Source: Fulvivirga ulvae
GTDB lineage: Bacteria; Bacteroidota; Bacteroidia; Cytophagales; Cyclobacteriaceae
NCBI RefSeq assembly: GCF_021389975.1
Contig: NZ_CP089981.1
Span: 4,675,501-4,739,500, forward strand
Length of the DNA: 64,000 nt
Direction of reading: 5' to 3'
Of this stretch, positions 8,335-15,663 are shown piece by piece (position 1 is the first letter of the stretch; the number at the start of each line of letters is the position of its first letter). A program made the translations under genes and the position numbers. The notes beneath the pieces were generated by a model. The model was not told where the DNA came from, did no database searches, and was given only the letters and a program-made list of their open reading frames with translations.

Positions 8335-8380
8335 ATTTTAGTCTTTAGATTTTAGTACTGAGTATTGAGACCAGGTATTC

Positions 8381-8440
8381 GGTGAACAGTAAACAAGTAA
8401 ACAGTGAACGGAGAGCAGTAACCAGTAACCAGTAAACCGC
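8381..8440. repeat. Degenerate GTAACCA/GTGAACA low-complexity repeat
   Basis: About 60 bp built from variations on GTGAACAGTAAACA and CAGTAACCAGTAACC. Similar text occurs at 18135-18230 and, on the opposite strand, 25508-25600. No coding frame or symmetric palindrome is seen; probably a drifting simple repeat. Confidence 0.5.
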
Positions 8441-8441
8441 G

Positions 8442-8726
8442 TCATCCTACTAAGACATCTCTTATTTCTTCGGTTTTGTCAAATACACTTTTTGCAAAGG
8501 GGCAAAGTGGAATGATCTTCACATTATTTTCACGTGCATAGTCTACGGCAGCATGTACCATTTTATAGCCTACGCCCTGACCTTTGAATTCCGGGTTTAC
8601 CTCGGTATGGTCTATGATCATTTTATCCTTACCAGCCCATGAGTAGGTCATTCGCCCGGCCTCTTTGCCGTTATCTACAGCTTTGAAAAAGCCTTTGGTT
8701 TCCCTGTTAAACTGTTGAATATCCAT
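8442..8726 (-). CDS. GNAT_YjdJ-type N-acetyltransferase
   Basis: 94 residues. Start taken at 8726 (MDIQQFNRET), where the family domain begins; the frame is open further upstream but that part is lysine/asparagine-rich and overlaps the pirin gene. The acetyl-CoA loop is seen as HTEVNPEFKGQGVGYKMVHAAVDYARENNVK-type text: the key R/Q-G-x-G element is KGQGVG (about 47-52), then IPLCPFAKSVFD near the end. Small stand-alone GNATs of this type have unknown substrates. It follows the pirin gene by 19 bp and is probably co-transcribed. A paralogue lies at 55662-55946. Confidence 0.85.
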   Translation of the reverse strand: MDIQQFNRETKGFFKAVDNGKEAGRMTYSWAGKDKMIIDHTEVNPEFKGQGVGYKMVHAAVDYARENNVKIIPLCPFAKSVFDKTEEIRDVLVG

Positions 8727-8745
8727 TTTTATAAATTGCTTTTTG

Positions 8746-9624
8746 TTATTTTTTAGCTTCAGGGAGCGGTACAAAATCTGTTTCTCCCGGTACTTTTGGA
8801 AACTTCTGTTCGCTCCAATCATTGCGCGCTTTTTCTATCAGAATTTTGTCTGAGCTAACAAAATTCCAGTGGATGAACCGCTCTTCCTCGAAAGGCTGTC
8901 CTCCAAAAATGTAGACCGTGCTATTGGCACCAATCTCAAATTCGCACAGGCTGCTTTCCTTTGCGATCAGAATATGCTTAGGCTCATAAGTATGGCCATC
9001 GCTTTTGATATACCCTTCGAGTATATAAAGCGCACTTTCACCAAAGAGGTGTTCACCAATAGATAATGTTGCCGTTTTGGTGCTTTTGATTTCTAAAAAA
9101 TATAGCTGGCTATGTACGGGAACAGGTGATTTTCGGCCAAACGCTTCACCGGCAATCAATTTCATAGATACACCATCCTGCTGCCAGTGCGGAATATCTT
9201 TGGCTTCAACATGAGAGAATGATGGTTCGGAGCTTTCCAAAGCTTTGGGCAATGCTACCCAGATCTGCAAGCCATGCAGACTTTTGTCAGAATTTCTGAG
9301 GTATTCTGGGGTACGCTCCGAGTGTACCACGCCTTTGCCCGCCGTCATCCAGTTGACAGCGCCGGGTTGTATTTCTACCTCATAACCCATGCTGTCGCGG
9401 TGCATGATGGCTCCTTCAAATAAATAGGTCAGGGTAGAAAGCCCGATGTGAGGGTGGGGGGGAATATCAAAGTTTTCATGGTCTTTTAGAGTGGTTGGCC
9501 CCATGTGGTCAATGAATACAAATGGGCCTACAGCTCTTTTTTGGCGGAAGGGCAACAGCCTGCCTACCATGAAGTTGCCGATATCGGCGGCGCGTTCTTC
9601 AATAACCAGGTCTATGTTTGACAT
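8746..9624 (-). CDS. Pirin family protein
   Basis: 292 residues, normal for bacterial pirins (two cupin domains). The N-terminal cupin has the iron-binding pattern: PPHPHIGLST (56-65), MHRDSMG (about 74-80) and GVVHSERTPE (about 98-107), supplying the His/His/His/Glu ligands. The C-terminal pirin domain follows from about 165. Known pirins act as quercetinases or redox-sensitive regulators; which applies here cannot be told. Cytoplasmic. First gene of a probable pirin-GNAT operon. Confidence 0.92.
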   Translation of the reverse strand: MSNIDLVIEERAADIGNFMVGRLLPFRQKRAVGPFVFIDHMGPTTLKDHENFDIPPHPHIGLSTLTYLFEGAIMHRDSMGYEVEIQPGAVNWMTAGKGVVHSERTPEYLRNSDKSLHGLQIWVALPKALESSEPSFSHVEAKDIPHWQQDGVSMKLIAGEAFGRKSPVPVHSQLYFLEIKSTKTATLSIGEHLFGESALYILEGYIKSDGHTYEPKHILIAKESSLCEFEIGANSTVYIFGGQPFEEERFIHWNFVSSDKILIEKARNDWSEQKFPKVPGETDFVPLPEAKK

Positions 9625-10015
9625 GTTCGTGTATGCTTGTTCTGAAATGTTAAAGATAGATTGTAGATCAATGTTAAGTCAAACGAATTGGATTTTTTTA
9701 TTTTTTCGTTATCAAACTCAGATAAATGTCGGGGTTTATTTTTATGTCATTGATTGTCAGGTATTTGATTGTTTTTAACTTGTTTTTTAGTTTTTTACTA
9801 AAAGCAGTTACCCAATCTGAACGGGCAATAATGATACTCCGGGTTGACAAAGATCAAAGAATGAAGTTTGTTCGGGAAGTGGATCAGTTGCATGGAGCCG
9901 ACAGAATCCATAAGGAAGTGCCAATGGCCGTGCATATTGCAAACGGCTGAGATAATATGTGATTATAAAGCAACAAGGTATCCTGATATTACGGGATACC
10001 TTGTTCATAAAGAAG
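9625..10015. other. 391-bp intergenic region; terminator and a doubtful short frame
   Basis: Contains a strong hairpin at 9972-10005 (separate entry). A plus-strand frame 9726-9950 (74 codons) has a hydrophobic start and a hydrophilic end (VDKDQRMKFVREVDQLHGAD) that faintly resembles the C-terminus of ExbD/TolR proteins; it could be a small gene, a remnant or chance. Nothing else is seen. Confidence 0.4.
9972..10005 (-). terminator. Terminator hairpin downstream of the DUF1572 gene
   Basis: Perfect 12-bp stem AACAAGGTATCC / GGATACCTTGTT with a 10-base loop, starting 11 bp past the minus-strand stop at 10016. The following bases are T-rich but interrupted (GCTTTATAA). Confidence 0.6.
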
Positions 10016-10594
10016 CTAGACCTTGTATTCTTTCCCCTTCAAAAACTCATCGGTAAAATGCTGCCGGTGCTTTTCTTCGGCAAATTTTTGAGTATTGAAC
10101 TGTTTGGACTGGCCTTTGGCAATAGACAAGGTCTGCCAGCTATCTTTTTTGGCTATTTTACCAATATATACGATCTGCCCTACATGGTACGCATAGTGGG
10201 CAAGCTGGCGGTTGATAGCCTCTACCACCGTGTGCCCCTGATTACGGATAAAAATCTCACGGTCAAGATCATGGTCATTTAAAGGCCTAAGTGCTTCAAG
10301 CAGACACTTCCAGCCTTCATTCCATTTGTCCATTAGCTCCTGCCGGTCAGCAATATTATTTTCAAACTCAGCATCACGGTCACGCCAGGTTTTCTCGCCG
10401 TCTTCCATAAGAAAATCTGTCCACCGGGAAAGCATATTGCCCCACAGGTGTTTCACGATAGTGGCAATACTGTTGCAATCATGCGTGTATTCCCACATCA
10501 ACTGCTCATCAGTAAGTTGAGCAAAAGTCTTCTCACCCAGCAGTTTGTAATATTCAAACTGCTTAATGATACTTTCCAGATAATTACCTTTCAT
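10016..10594 (-). CDS. DUF1572 / DinB-like four-helix protein
   Basis: 192 residues of the DUF1572 branch of the DinB superfamily, metal-binding four-helix-bundle proteins that often act as thiol-dependent or detoxifying enzymes. Candidate metal ligands are the His of IVKHLWGN (about 46-53) and the two His of LAHYAYHVGQI (about 134-144), which sit in the spacing typical of the family. No signal peptide. It is followed by a strong terminator and is 72 bp downstream of the PEBP gene. Substrate unknown. Confidence 0.85.
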   Translation of the reverse strand: MKGNYLESIIKQFEYYKLLGEKTFAQLTDEQLMWEYTHDCNSIATIVKHLWGNMLSRWTDFLMEDGEKTWRDRDAEFENNIADRQELMDKWNEGWKCLLEALRPLNDHDLDREIFIRNQGHTVVEAINRQLAHYAYHVGQIVYIGKIAKKDSWQTLSIAKGQSKQFNTQKFAEEKHRQHFTDEFLKGKEYKV

Positions 10595-10666
10595 AGCGTT
10601 GGTGTATTTGGTAGAGTTTTTCTTTATCCTGGTTTGCCTACTGCCCTTGCCGGTTGTTATTTGAGT

Positions 10667-11215
10667 TTATCTTTTATGATAGAACACAATAGAGGCTTTA
10701 TCTATTACATTCTGATTCAGATAGTAGCCCACTATTGCAGGGTTGGCCTTGCTGTCCAGCCCGAGTTTATCCACTTTAAGGGCATATACTGTAACAACGT
10801 ACTGATGAGGGCCGTGGTTTTCCGGAGGGCAAGGGCCACCGTAGCCTGCCATGCCAAAATTTGTCAAACTTTGCACGGCACCTTTAGGGGCAAGGTTCTT
10901 CGCAGGGTCTCCGGCTCCGGATAACAGTTCGTTAGTGTCTTTGTCAATATCGAAAACCACCCAGTGCCACCAGCCACTTCCGGTAGGTGCATCTTTGTCA
11001 TAAATCGTAACAGCAAAGCTTTTGGTACCCTCAGGAGCATTTGTCCATGAAAGTTGAGGCGATATATTCTCTCCGGTGCATCCAAAGCCGTTAAATACCT
11101 GTTTTTTTGTGGCCTGTCCGGTAAGCTCATTGCTTTTAAGGGTAAAAGTCTGAGCCTCGGCCATAACAGTTGCAAGTACAAATAGTAAGATTAAAATACT
11201 TCTCATAATTATCAT
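10667..11215 (-). CDS. YbhB/YbcL-type PEBP (Raf kinase inhibitor-like) protein, secreted
   Basis: 182 residues. A signal peptide (ending VMAEAQ) directs it to the periplasm. PEBP signatures are clear: GENISPQLSW (about 48-57), VTIYDKDAPTGSGWWHWVVFDI (about 69-90, carrying the DxDAP and HW elements) and GYGGPCPPENHGPHQYVVTVYAL (about 124-146). Two starts are possible, 11215 (MIIMRS) and 11206 (MRSILI); both give a usable signal peptide. Bacterial PEBPs have no agreed function. Neighbours give no hint. Confidence 0.9.
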   Translation of the reverse strand: MIIMRSILILLFVLATVMAEAQTFTLKSNELTGQATKKQVFNGFGCTGENISPQLSWTNAPEGTKSFAVTIYDKDAPTGSGWWHWVVFDIDKDTNELLSGAGDPAKNLAPKGAVQSLTNFGMAGYGGPCPPENHGPHQYVVTVYALKVDKLGLDSKANPAIVGYYLNQNVIDKASIVFYHKR

Positions 11216-11415
11216 TTTTTAGTTTTTACAAAAGTGAGAAGTTGTAGCTTCAAAAAGTTGCGCTAAAAGTCCAGACTGTTTTTCTACAGGCTCAACTTTT
11301 CGGGGCAAGCTTAAAATCTGTGGAGTAATCTTTGAAAATTAGTAGACCGCGCCTATTGTTATTTCATTTTGCCAACTGCTGTCAACAACTGTCCGTCAAG
11401 CACAAAGGTGAAAAG

Positions 11416-12288
11416 TTAGTGTCTCCCTATAAACTCCGCCTGATCCAGCTTTTCCGGCCTGTAGCTTTTTGGAGAAGTGCCAAAGTGCTTTTTAAACTCA
11501 TTGCTGAATGCTGAGAGGTTTTCATACCCCAGTTCAAAATAAATCTCGGATGGACGTAAATCATTTTGAAGAAGCAATGCTGCTTTTTTCATTCTTTTGG
11601 ATATATAATATTGCCGCGGTGTGGTATCGTATACTTCCCTAAACCTCCTTTTGAAAGTAGACAGGCTCATGTTGCACAAAAATGCCAGCTCTTCATTAGA
11701 CAGGTTAAAGCTATCAGGGCGTTCGATAATGTTTTTGAAGACTACATCCTTGTTGTGACTCAGTGCTTCTTTTATAAAACAAGTAAGTTCATCCGGGTAT
11801 CTGCCAAAAAGGTATAGCAGTATTTCGTTAAGTTTAGACCGAATTAAGGGAGGACTTGGCTTATTGCCCATCAGCAGAAGGGATCTTTCAAATGTGGTGA
11901 TGTACTCGTCTTTATCGAGAATTTTTGTACGATCGAAGTTCGGAGCTTTTTTGGCCTGGTCAATCGGGATGTTGTTGATCCTTACAAAATCGTTTAGAAA
12001 ATCGTTGGAAAAGAAGAAAAGTACGCTCTTGTAAGCATTTTCAACTGTTGTTTTTTCTGTCATTAAAGTGTTGCCCGGTCGTAGCAACATCAATTGGCTC
12101 TGATCAAAAGAGAATTTAGCGGTGGCACTGTAAACTGTTTTTTCACCTTTGAGTAAAAGGCACAGTAAATTCTGGCTAAACCTTACTTTGTTTTTCAGGG
12201 AAGATTGCTTTGCTTCATAATAATGAATGCTTACGGTTCGATGGCCGTCATTAAACTCCTCCGGTAGATGGCAGACTTTTTCGGTCAT
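11416..12288 (-). CDS. AraC family transcriptional regulator
   Basis: 290 residues. The C-terminal ~100 residues are an AraC/XylS double helix-turn-helix: first helix pair NEELAFLCNMSLSTFKRRF (about 198-216), second around PSEIYFELGYENLSAFSNEFKKHFGTSPKSYR (about 243-274). The N-terminal 170 residues are a cupin-like sensing domain (AraC_binding type). Cytoplasmic DNA-binding protein. No ligand can be deduced. It sits between the secreted PEBP gene and queA on the same strand, with 94 bp to queA's stop and a 200-bp gap towards the PEBP gene, so it may control a gene elsewhere. Confidence 0.92.
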   Translation of the reverse strand: MTEKVCHLPEEFNDGHRTVSIHYYEAKQSSLKNKVRFSQNLLCLLLKGEKTVYSATAKFSFDQSQLMLLRPGNTLMTEKTTVENAYKSVLFFFSNDFLNDFVRINNIPIDQAKKAPNFDRTKILDKDEYITTFERSLLLMGNKPSPPLIRSKLNEILLYLFGRYPDELTCFIKEALSHNKDVVFKNIIERPDSFNLSNEELAFLCNMSLSTFKRRFREVYDTTPRQYYISKRMKKAALLLQNDLRPSEIYFELGYENLSAFSNEFKKHFGTSPKSYRPEKLDQAEFIGRH

Positions 12289-12382
12289 ACAAGTAGTCCT
12301 GATTTTGATTGATAGTGAAAAATAGCGATTATTTTGTATGTACTCAAGTCGGAAGGTTTTTTCTTATATCTGATGCAGGGTT

Positions 12383-13606
12383 CTAAGTTGCTGATGGCCA
12401 AAGCAAAGAGCTGTCACCATAGCTTAAAAAGCGATAATCATTATTTAAGGCTTCCTCGTATATTTTTTTCCAGTTTTCACCAATAAATGCAGCCACCAGC
12501 AATATAAGTGTAGAGCCGGGCAGATGGTAATTGGTGATCAGTCCTTTACATACCTTGAATTCATAACCCGGAAAAATGAAAATCTCCGTATGTCCGATCA
12601 AAGTTTGCCGGTTGGTCTCAGTCATTAATTTTTTAACGGCTACAAAAGCTTCGTGAGCTGAGGGCAGAGCAGACCCCTCAAACTGGTAAGGCAGGAGTTT
12701 TTCAATATTAAAACCGGTGTCATTTTTCAACAATATTTTTACTCCATACCAATATAAACTTTCAAGCGTGCGCATAGATGTGGTACCTACTGCCACCACC
12801 TTGGGATTCTCCAGCAGGGCATCGATATTTTTCATGGTTATCACCACTTGCTCGGAGTGCATGGGGTGGTTGATTACATTCTCCTCCTTTACGGGCTGGA
12901 AAGTGCCAGCACTGACATGTAGTGTCAGGTAGTTAAGCGTTACACCCTTCTGCTGCAGCTTTTCGAGTACCTGATCGCTAAAATGAAGACCGGCGGTAGG
13001 AGCAGCCACGGCGCCTTCGTGGTGAGAGTATATGGTCTGGTATCTTTCCTTGTCCTCTTCACTTACCTCCCGGTTGATGTACGGAGGCAGTGGGATTTTA
13101 CCGGCAGCCTGGATAACATCTACAAAAGTGTAATCATCATCCCAGGTAAACTCAATAATTTGTGTGCTGCGATCTACAACCCGGGCCTTTAAAGTCACCG
13201 GTTGATCGTGCATAGGAAGCACAAGCTCCAACACCTGCTCATCTTTCCACTTTTTCAGGTTGCCCACCATGCATTTCCATTGGCAGCTTCCCTTAATCCA
13301 CATGGATTGTGCTACATCGCGCGTAGGTTGCAGCGGTTCGAGCAGAAAAACCTCAATATGTGCCCCCGTTTCCTTTCTGAAATGCAGGCGTGCGGGTATA
13401 ACCCTGGTATCATTGAAAAACAAAGCAGTATCTTCAGGAATGTAGTCGCTAAGGCTTCGAAAAACGGCATGCTCAATTTTGTCTGAATTATAAACGAGCA
13501 ATTTCGAATTCATCCGTTCCTTCAAAGGGAATTTTGCAATTCTCTCATCGGGCAGGTCGTATTTATAGTCGTTCAGGCTTATTGGAGGCAGTTCTTTTTC
13601 TGTCAT
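12383..13606 (-). CDS. queA: tRNA preQ1(34) S-adenosylmethionine ribosyltransferase-isomerase QueA
   Basis: Transfers and isomerises the ribose of SAM onto 7-aminomethyl-7-deazaguanine in tRNA, giving epoxyqueuosine. 407 residues, a little longer than E. coli QueA. Diagnostic motifs: ERMNSKLLV near residue 30, FFNDTRVIPARL (about 62-73), APTAGLHFS (about 200-208), LHVSAGTFQPV (about 228) and GHTEIFIFPG followed by TNYHLPGSTL. The start is supported by a -7 promoter element only four bases upstream. Divergent from menC with a 73-bp spacer. No other queuosine genes are in the window. Confidence 0.96.
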   Translation of the reverse strand: MTEKELPPISLNDYKYDLPDERIAKFPLKERMNSKLLVYNSDKIEHAVFRSLSDYIPEDTALFFNDTRVIPARLHFRKETGAHIEVFLLEPLQPTRDVAQSMWIKGSCQWKCMVGNLKKWKDEQVLELVLPMHDQPVTLKARVVDRSTQIIEFTWDDDYTFVDVIQAAGKIPLPPYINREVSEEDKERYQTIYSHHEGAVAAPTAGLHFSDQVLEKLQQKGVTLNYLTLHVSAGTFQPVKEENVINHPMHSEQVVITMKNIDALLENPKVVAVGTTSMRTLESLYWYGVKILLKNDTGFNIEKLLPYQFEGSALPSAHEAFVAVKKLMTETNRQTLIGHTEIFIFPGYEFKVCKGLITNYHLPGSTLILLVAAFIGENWKKIYEEALNNDYRFLSYGDSSLLWPSAT

Positions 13607-13610
13607 GCTG

Positions 13611-13618
13611 CAAATATA
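13611..13618 (-). promoter_or_regulatory. Candidate -7 element (TATATTTG) at the queA start
   Basis: Perfect TANNTTTG on minus, four bases (CAGC) before the queA ATG. A TTTG lies 34 bp further upstream, too far for the usual -33 box; a weaker TTTA is at 16 bp. A transcript from here would be leaderless or nearly so. Confidence 0.42.
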
Positions 13619-13679
13619 GGGTGAGGTTGTTGATTAAATGGGATAAATCCATCAAATTGTGGCCTTATCTGATCACGTT

Positions 13680-14768
13680 ATGCCCTTAAAAACATCTTAC
13701 CAGAAGTATATCCTGAATTTTAAGTTTGATGCCGGCACCTCGAGGGGTGTTTTAAAAGAGAAAGAAACATGGATCATAAAGGTGTGGGACACCTCCCGGC
13801 CTGAGGTGTATGGGCTTGGTGAGTGCGGCCCTTTGAAAAAGCTCAGTATAGATGACCTGGAAGACCTGGGCGAACGGCTCGAAAAATGCCTGGAAAACCT
13901 CGATGGCATGGACTTGCCCACGTCAGAAGAAGAAATATTCCGAATTGCCGATGAGCTTGCCGGTGCGGATTTACCTGCTGCCCGGTTTGGGATAGAAACG
14001 GCACTTCTTGACTTGCTGAATGGTGGTAAGCGGGTGATCTTTAACAATAGGTTTGTACGGTCTGAAATGAGAATACCGATAAACGGATTGATCTGGATGG
14101 GGCATATGGAAGCTATGCTGCTGCAAATTTCCAATAAGGTGGAGGCCGGTTTTGATTGCCTTAAAATGAAGATCGGCAGCCTCGATTTTGAAAAGGAATG
14201 TGATATTCTGGATTATGTGAGAAGAAAATACTATCAAAGTGACATTACGCTGCGGGTCGATGCCAATGGCGCTTTTAAAGTGCACGAAGCTATGGATAAA
14301 CTGGAAGCCCTGAGCAAATACAGGTTGCATTCCATAGAGCAGCCTATTGCCGCCGGACAGCCGGCTGAGATGGCCAGGCTTTGTCAAAACACTCCTGTGG
14401 ATATCGCCCTGGATGAAGAACTGATAGGCGTGTATGGCAAGGACGCAAAACAGCAGCTACTTGAACAGATCAGGCCGCAATATATCATTTTGAAGCCAAC
14501 CTTGGTCGGAGGGATACATTCCTGTAAGGAGTGGATAGAAATAGCAGAGTCTATGGGGGTTGGATGGTGGCTCACCTCGGCATTGGAATCCAACATAGGT
14601 CTCAATGCGGTTTGCCAGATGTCGCCCTATCTGAATGCACTGGGCTATCAGGGGCTGGGTACCGGACAGTTATACCACAACAATATTCCTTCCCCTTTAA
14701 AAATTGAAGCAGGCCACATCTGCTATGGCAATGAGGAATCGTGGGACTTTGCTAACTTGGGGTTATGA
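13680..14768 (+). CDS. menC: o-Succinylbenzoate synthase (MenC), enolase superfamily
   Basis: Dehydrates SHCHC to o-succinylbenzoate in menaquinone synthesis. 362 residues from the ATG at 13680; a GTG seven codons earlier is possible. Enolase-superfamily residues are in place: GECGPL near 45, the acid/base lysine in KMKIGS (about 160), metal ligands in RVDANGAF (about 188), SIEQPI (about 215) and DEEL (about 240), and the second catalytic lysine in LKPTLVGG (about 266). A dipeptide-epimerase activity is the main alternative, but the overall pattern is that of Bacteroidota MenC. No other men genes are nearby. The TGA overlaps the next ATG (ATGA). Confidence 0.85.
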   Translation: MPLKTSYQKYILNFKFDAGTSRGVLKEKETWIIKVWDTSRPEVYGLGECGPLKKLSIDDLEDLGERLEKCLENLDGMDLPTSEEEIFRIADELAGADLPAARFGIETALLDLLNGGKRVIFNNRFVRSEMRIPINGLIWMGHMEAMLLQISNKVEAGFDCLKMKIGSLDFEKECDILDYVRRKYYQSDITLRVDANGAFKVHEAMDKLEALSKYRLHSIEQPIAAGQPAEMARLCQNTPVDIALDEELIGVYGKDAKQQLLEQIRPQYIILKPTLVGGIHSCKEWIEIAESMGVGWWLTSALESNIGLNAVCQMSPYLNALGYQGLGTGQLYHNNIPSPLKIEAGHICYGNEESWDFANLGL

Positions 14769-15505
14769 GCAAGGTGATTTCAGAAAAGAGACTCCACGAC
14801 GAAGGGAAGGTTTGGGTCTTCAACAAAGACTATATTGCCGAGTTTGTCTACGGTGGTATTGATGGGGCCATCACTACCTTTGCCGTAGTGGCAGGGGCAG
14901 CGGGAGCCAGTGCTGACCTTACCTGGGTACTGATCTTTGGATTTGCCAACCTGATAGCTGACGGCTTTTCTATGTCAGTAGGTAACTTCTTTTCGGTCAA
15001 AGCCGATCGGGATAATTTTGAAAAGCATAAAGCTGTTGAATATTGGGAAGTAGATAACCTTAGAGAAAGGGAGGTAGAGGAGATCCGTGAAATATATGCT
15101 GCCAAAGGCTTTGAGGGCGAATTGCTGGAGAAGGTAGTGGAAGTCATAACCGCAGATAAAGATATATGGGTGGATACCATGATGAAAGAAGAGCTGGAAA
15201 TGACCAAAGATGATAAAACTCCTTTTAAAACGGCCTTCGCTACATTTGTTTCGTTTAGCATCATTGGTATCATCCCGTTGCTGGCTTATGTTTTTGCTGC
15301 TATTTTTAACATAGCCACCGACAACCTTTTCATGATGTCTTCCATAGCCACTGGTATCGCACTCATGTTTGTCGGCTATTTGAAGAGTATCGTCACCAAC
15401 ACCCGGTGGGTAAAAGGAGTACTGGAAACACTCTTACTCGGTGGATTGGCTGCATTCCTTGCTTATTTTGTTGGAGAAGTCCTGGCCAGGTACTTTTTGA
15501 ATTAG
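14765..15505 (+). CDS. VIT1/CCC1 family iron/manganese transporter-like protein
   Basis: 246 residues. The family moves Fe2+ or Mn2+ across membranes in exchange for protons. The hallmark first helix DYIAEFVYGGIDGAITTFAVVAG (about 21-43) holds the conserved Gly-rich and Asp residues; GFANLIADGFSMSVGNFFS (about 59-77) is the second helix. A Glu-rich cytoplasmic helix (about 93-145) resembles the metal-binding domain of VIT1. Three more membrane helices follow. Translationally coupled to menC by an ATGA overlap, an arrangement that probably reflects chance operon assembly rather than a shared pathway. Confidence 0.9.
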   Translation: MSKVISEKRLHDEGKVWVFNKDYIAEFVYGGIDGAITTFAVVAGAAGASADLTWVLIFGFANLIADGFSMSVGNFFSVKADRDNFEKHKAVEYWEVDNLREREVEEIREIYAAKGFEGELLEKVVEVITADKDIWVDTMMKEELEMTKDDKTPFKTAFATFVSFSIIGIIPLLAYVFAAIFNIATDNLFMMSSIATGIALMFVGYLKSIVTNTRWVKGVLETLLLGGLAAFLAYFVGEVLARYFLN

Positions 15506-15663
15506 ACAAACAGCCATCTTTGTATTCAGACTGTCATTTGTAAGGCTTTGGTTTACAGAGGTTGTGTTGATTTTATAAAGACTTAATTCTAAGTTTTTTT
15601 GTGGATTTTTTGTAACTTCTTTTAATTAAGCAGGTCTACTATAAAACTCAAAACACAACAACC

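Noticed and set aside
13659..13679. GTG start for menC
   Set aside because: An ATG seven codons later begins right before the conserved sequence; the extra residues are not family-like.
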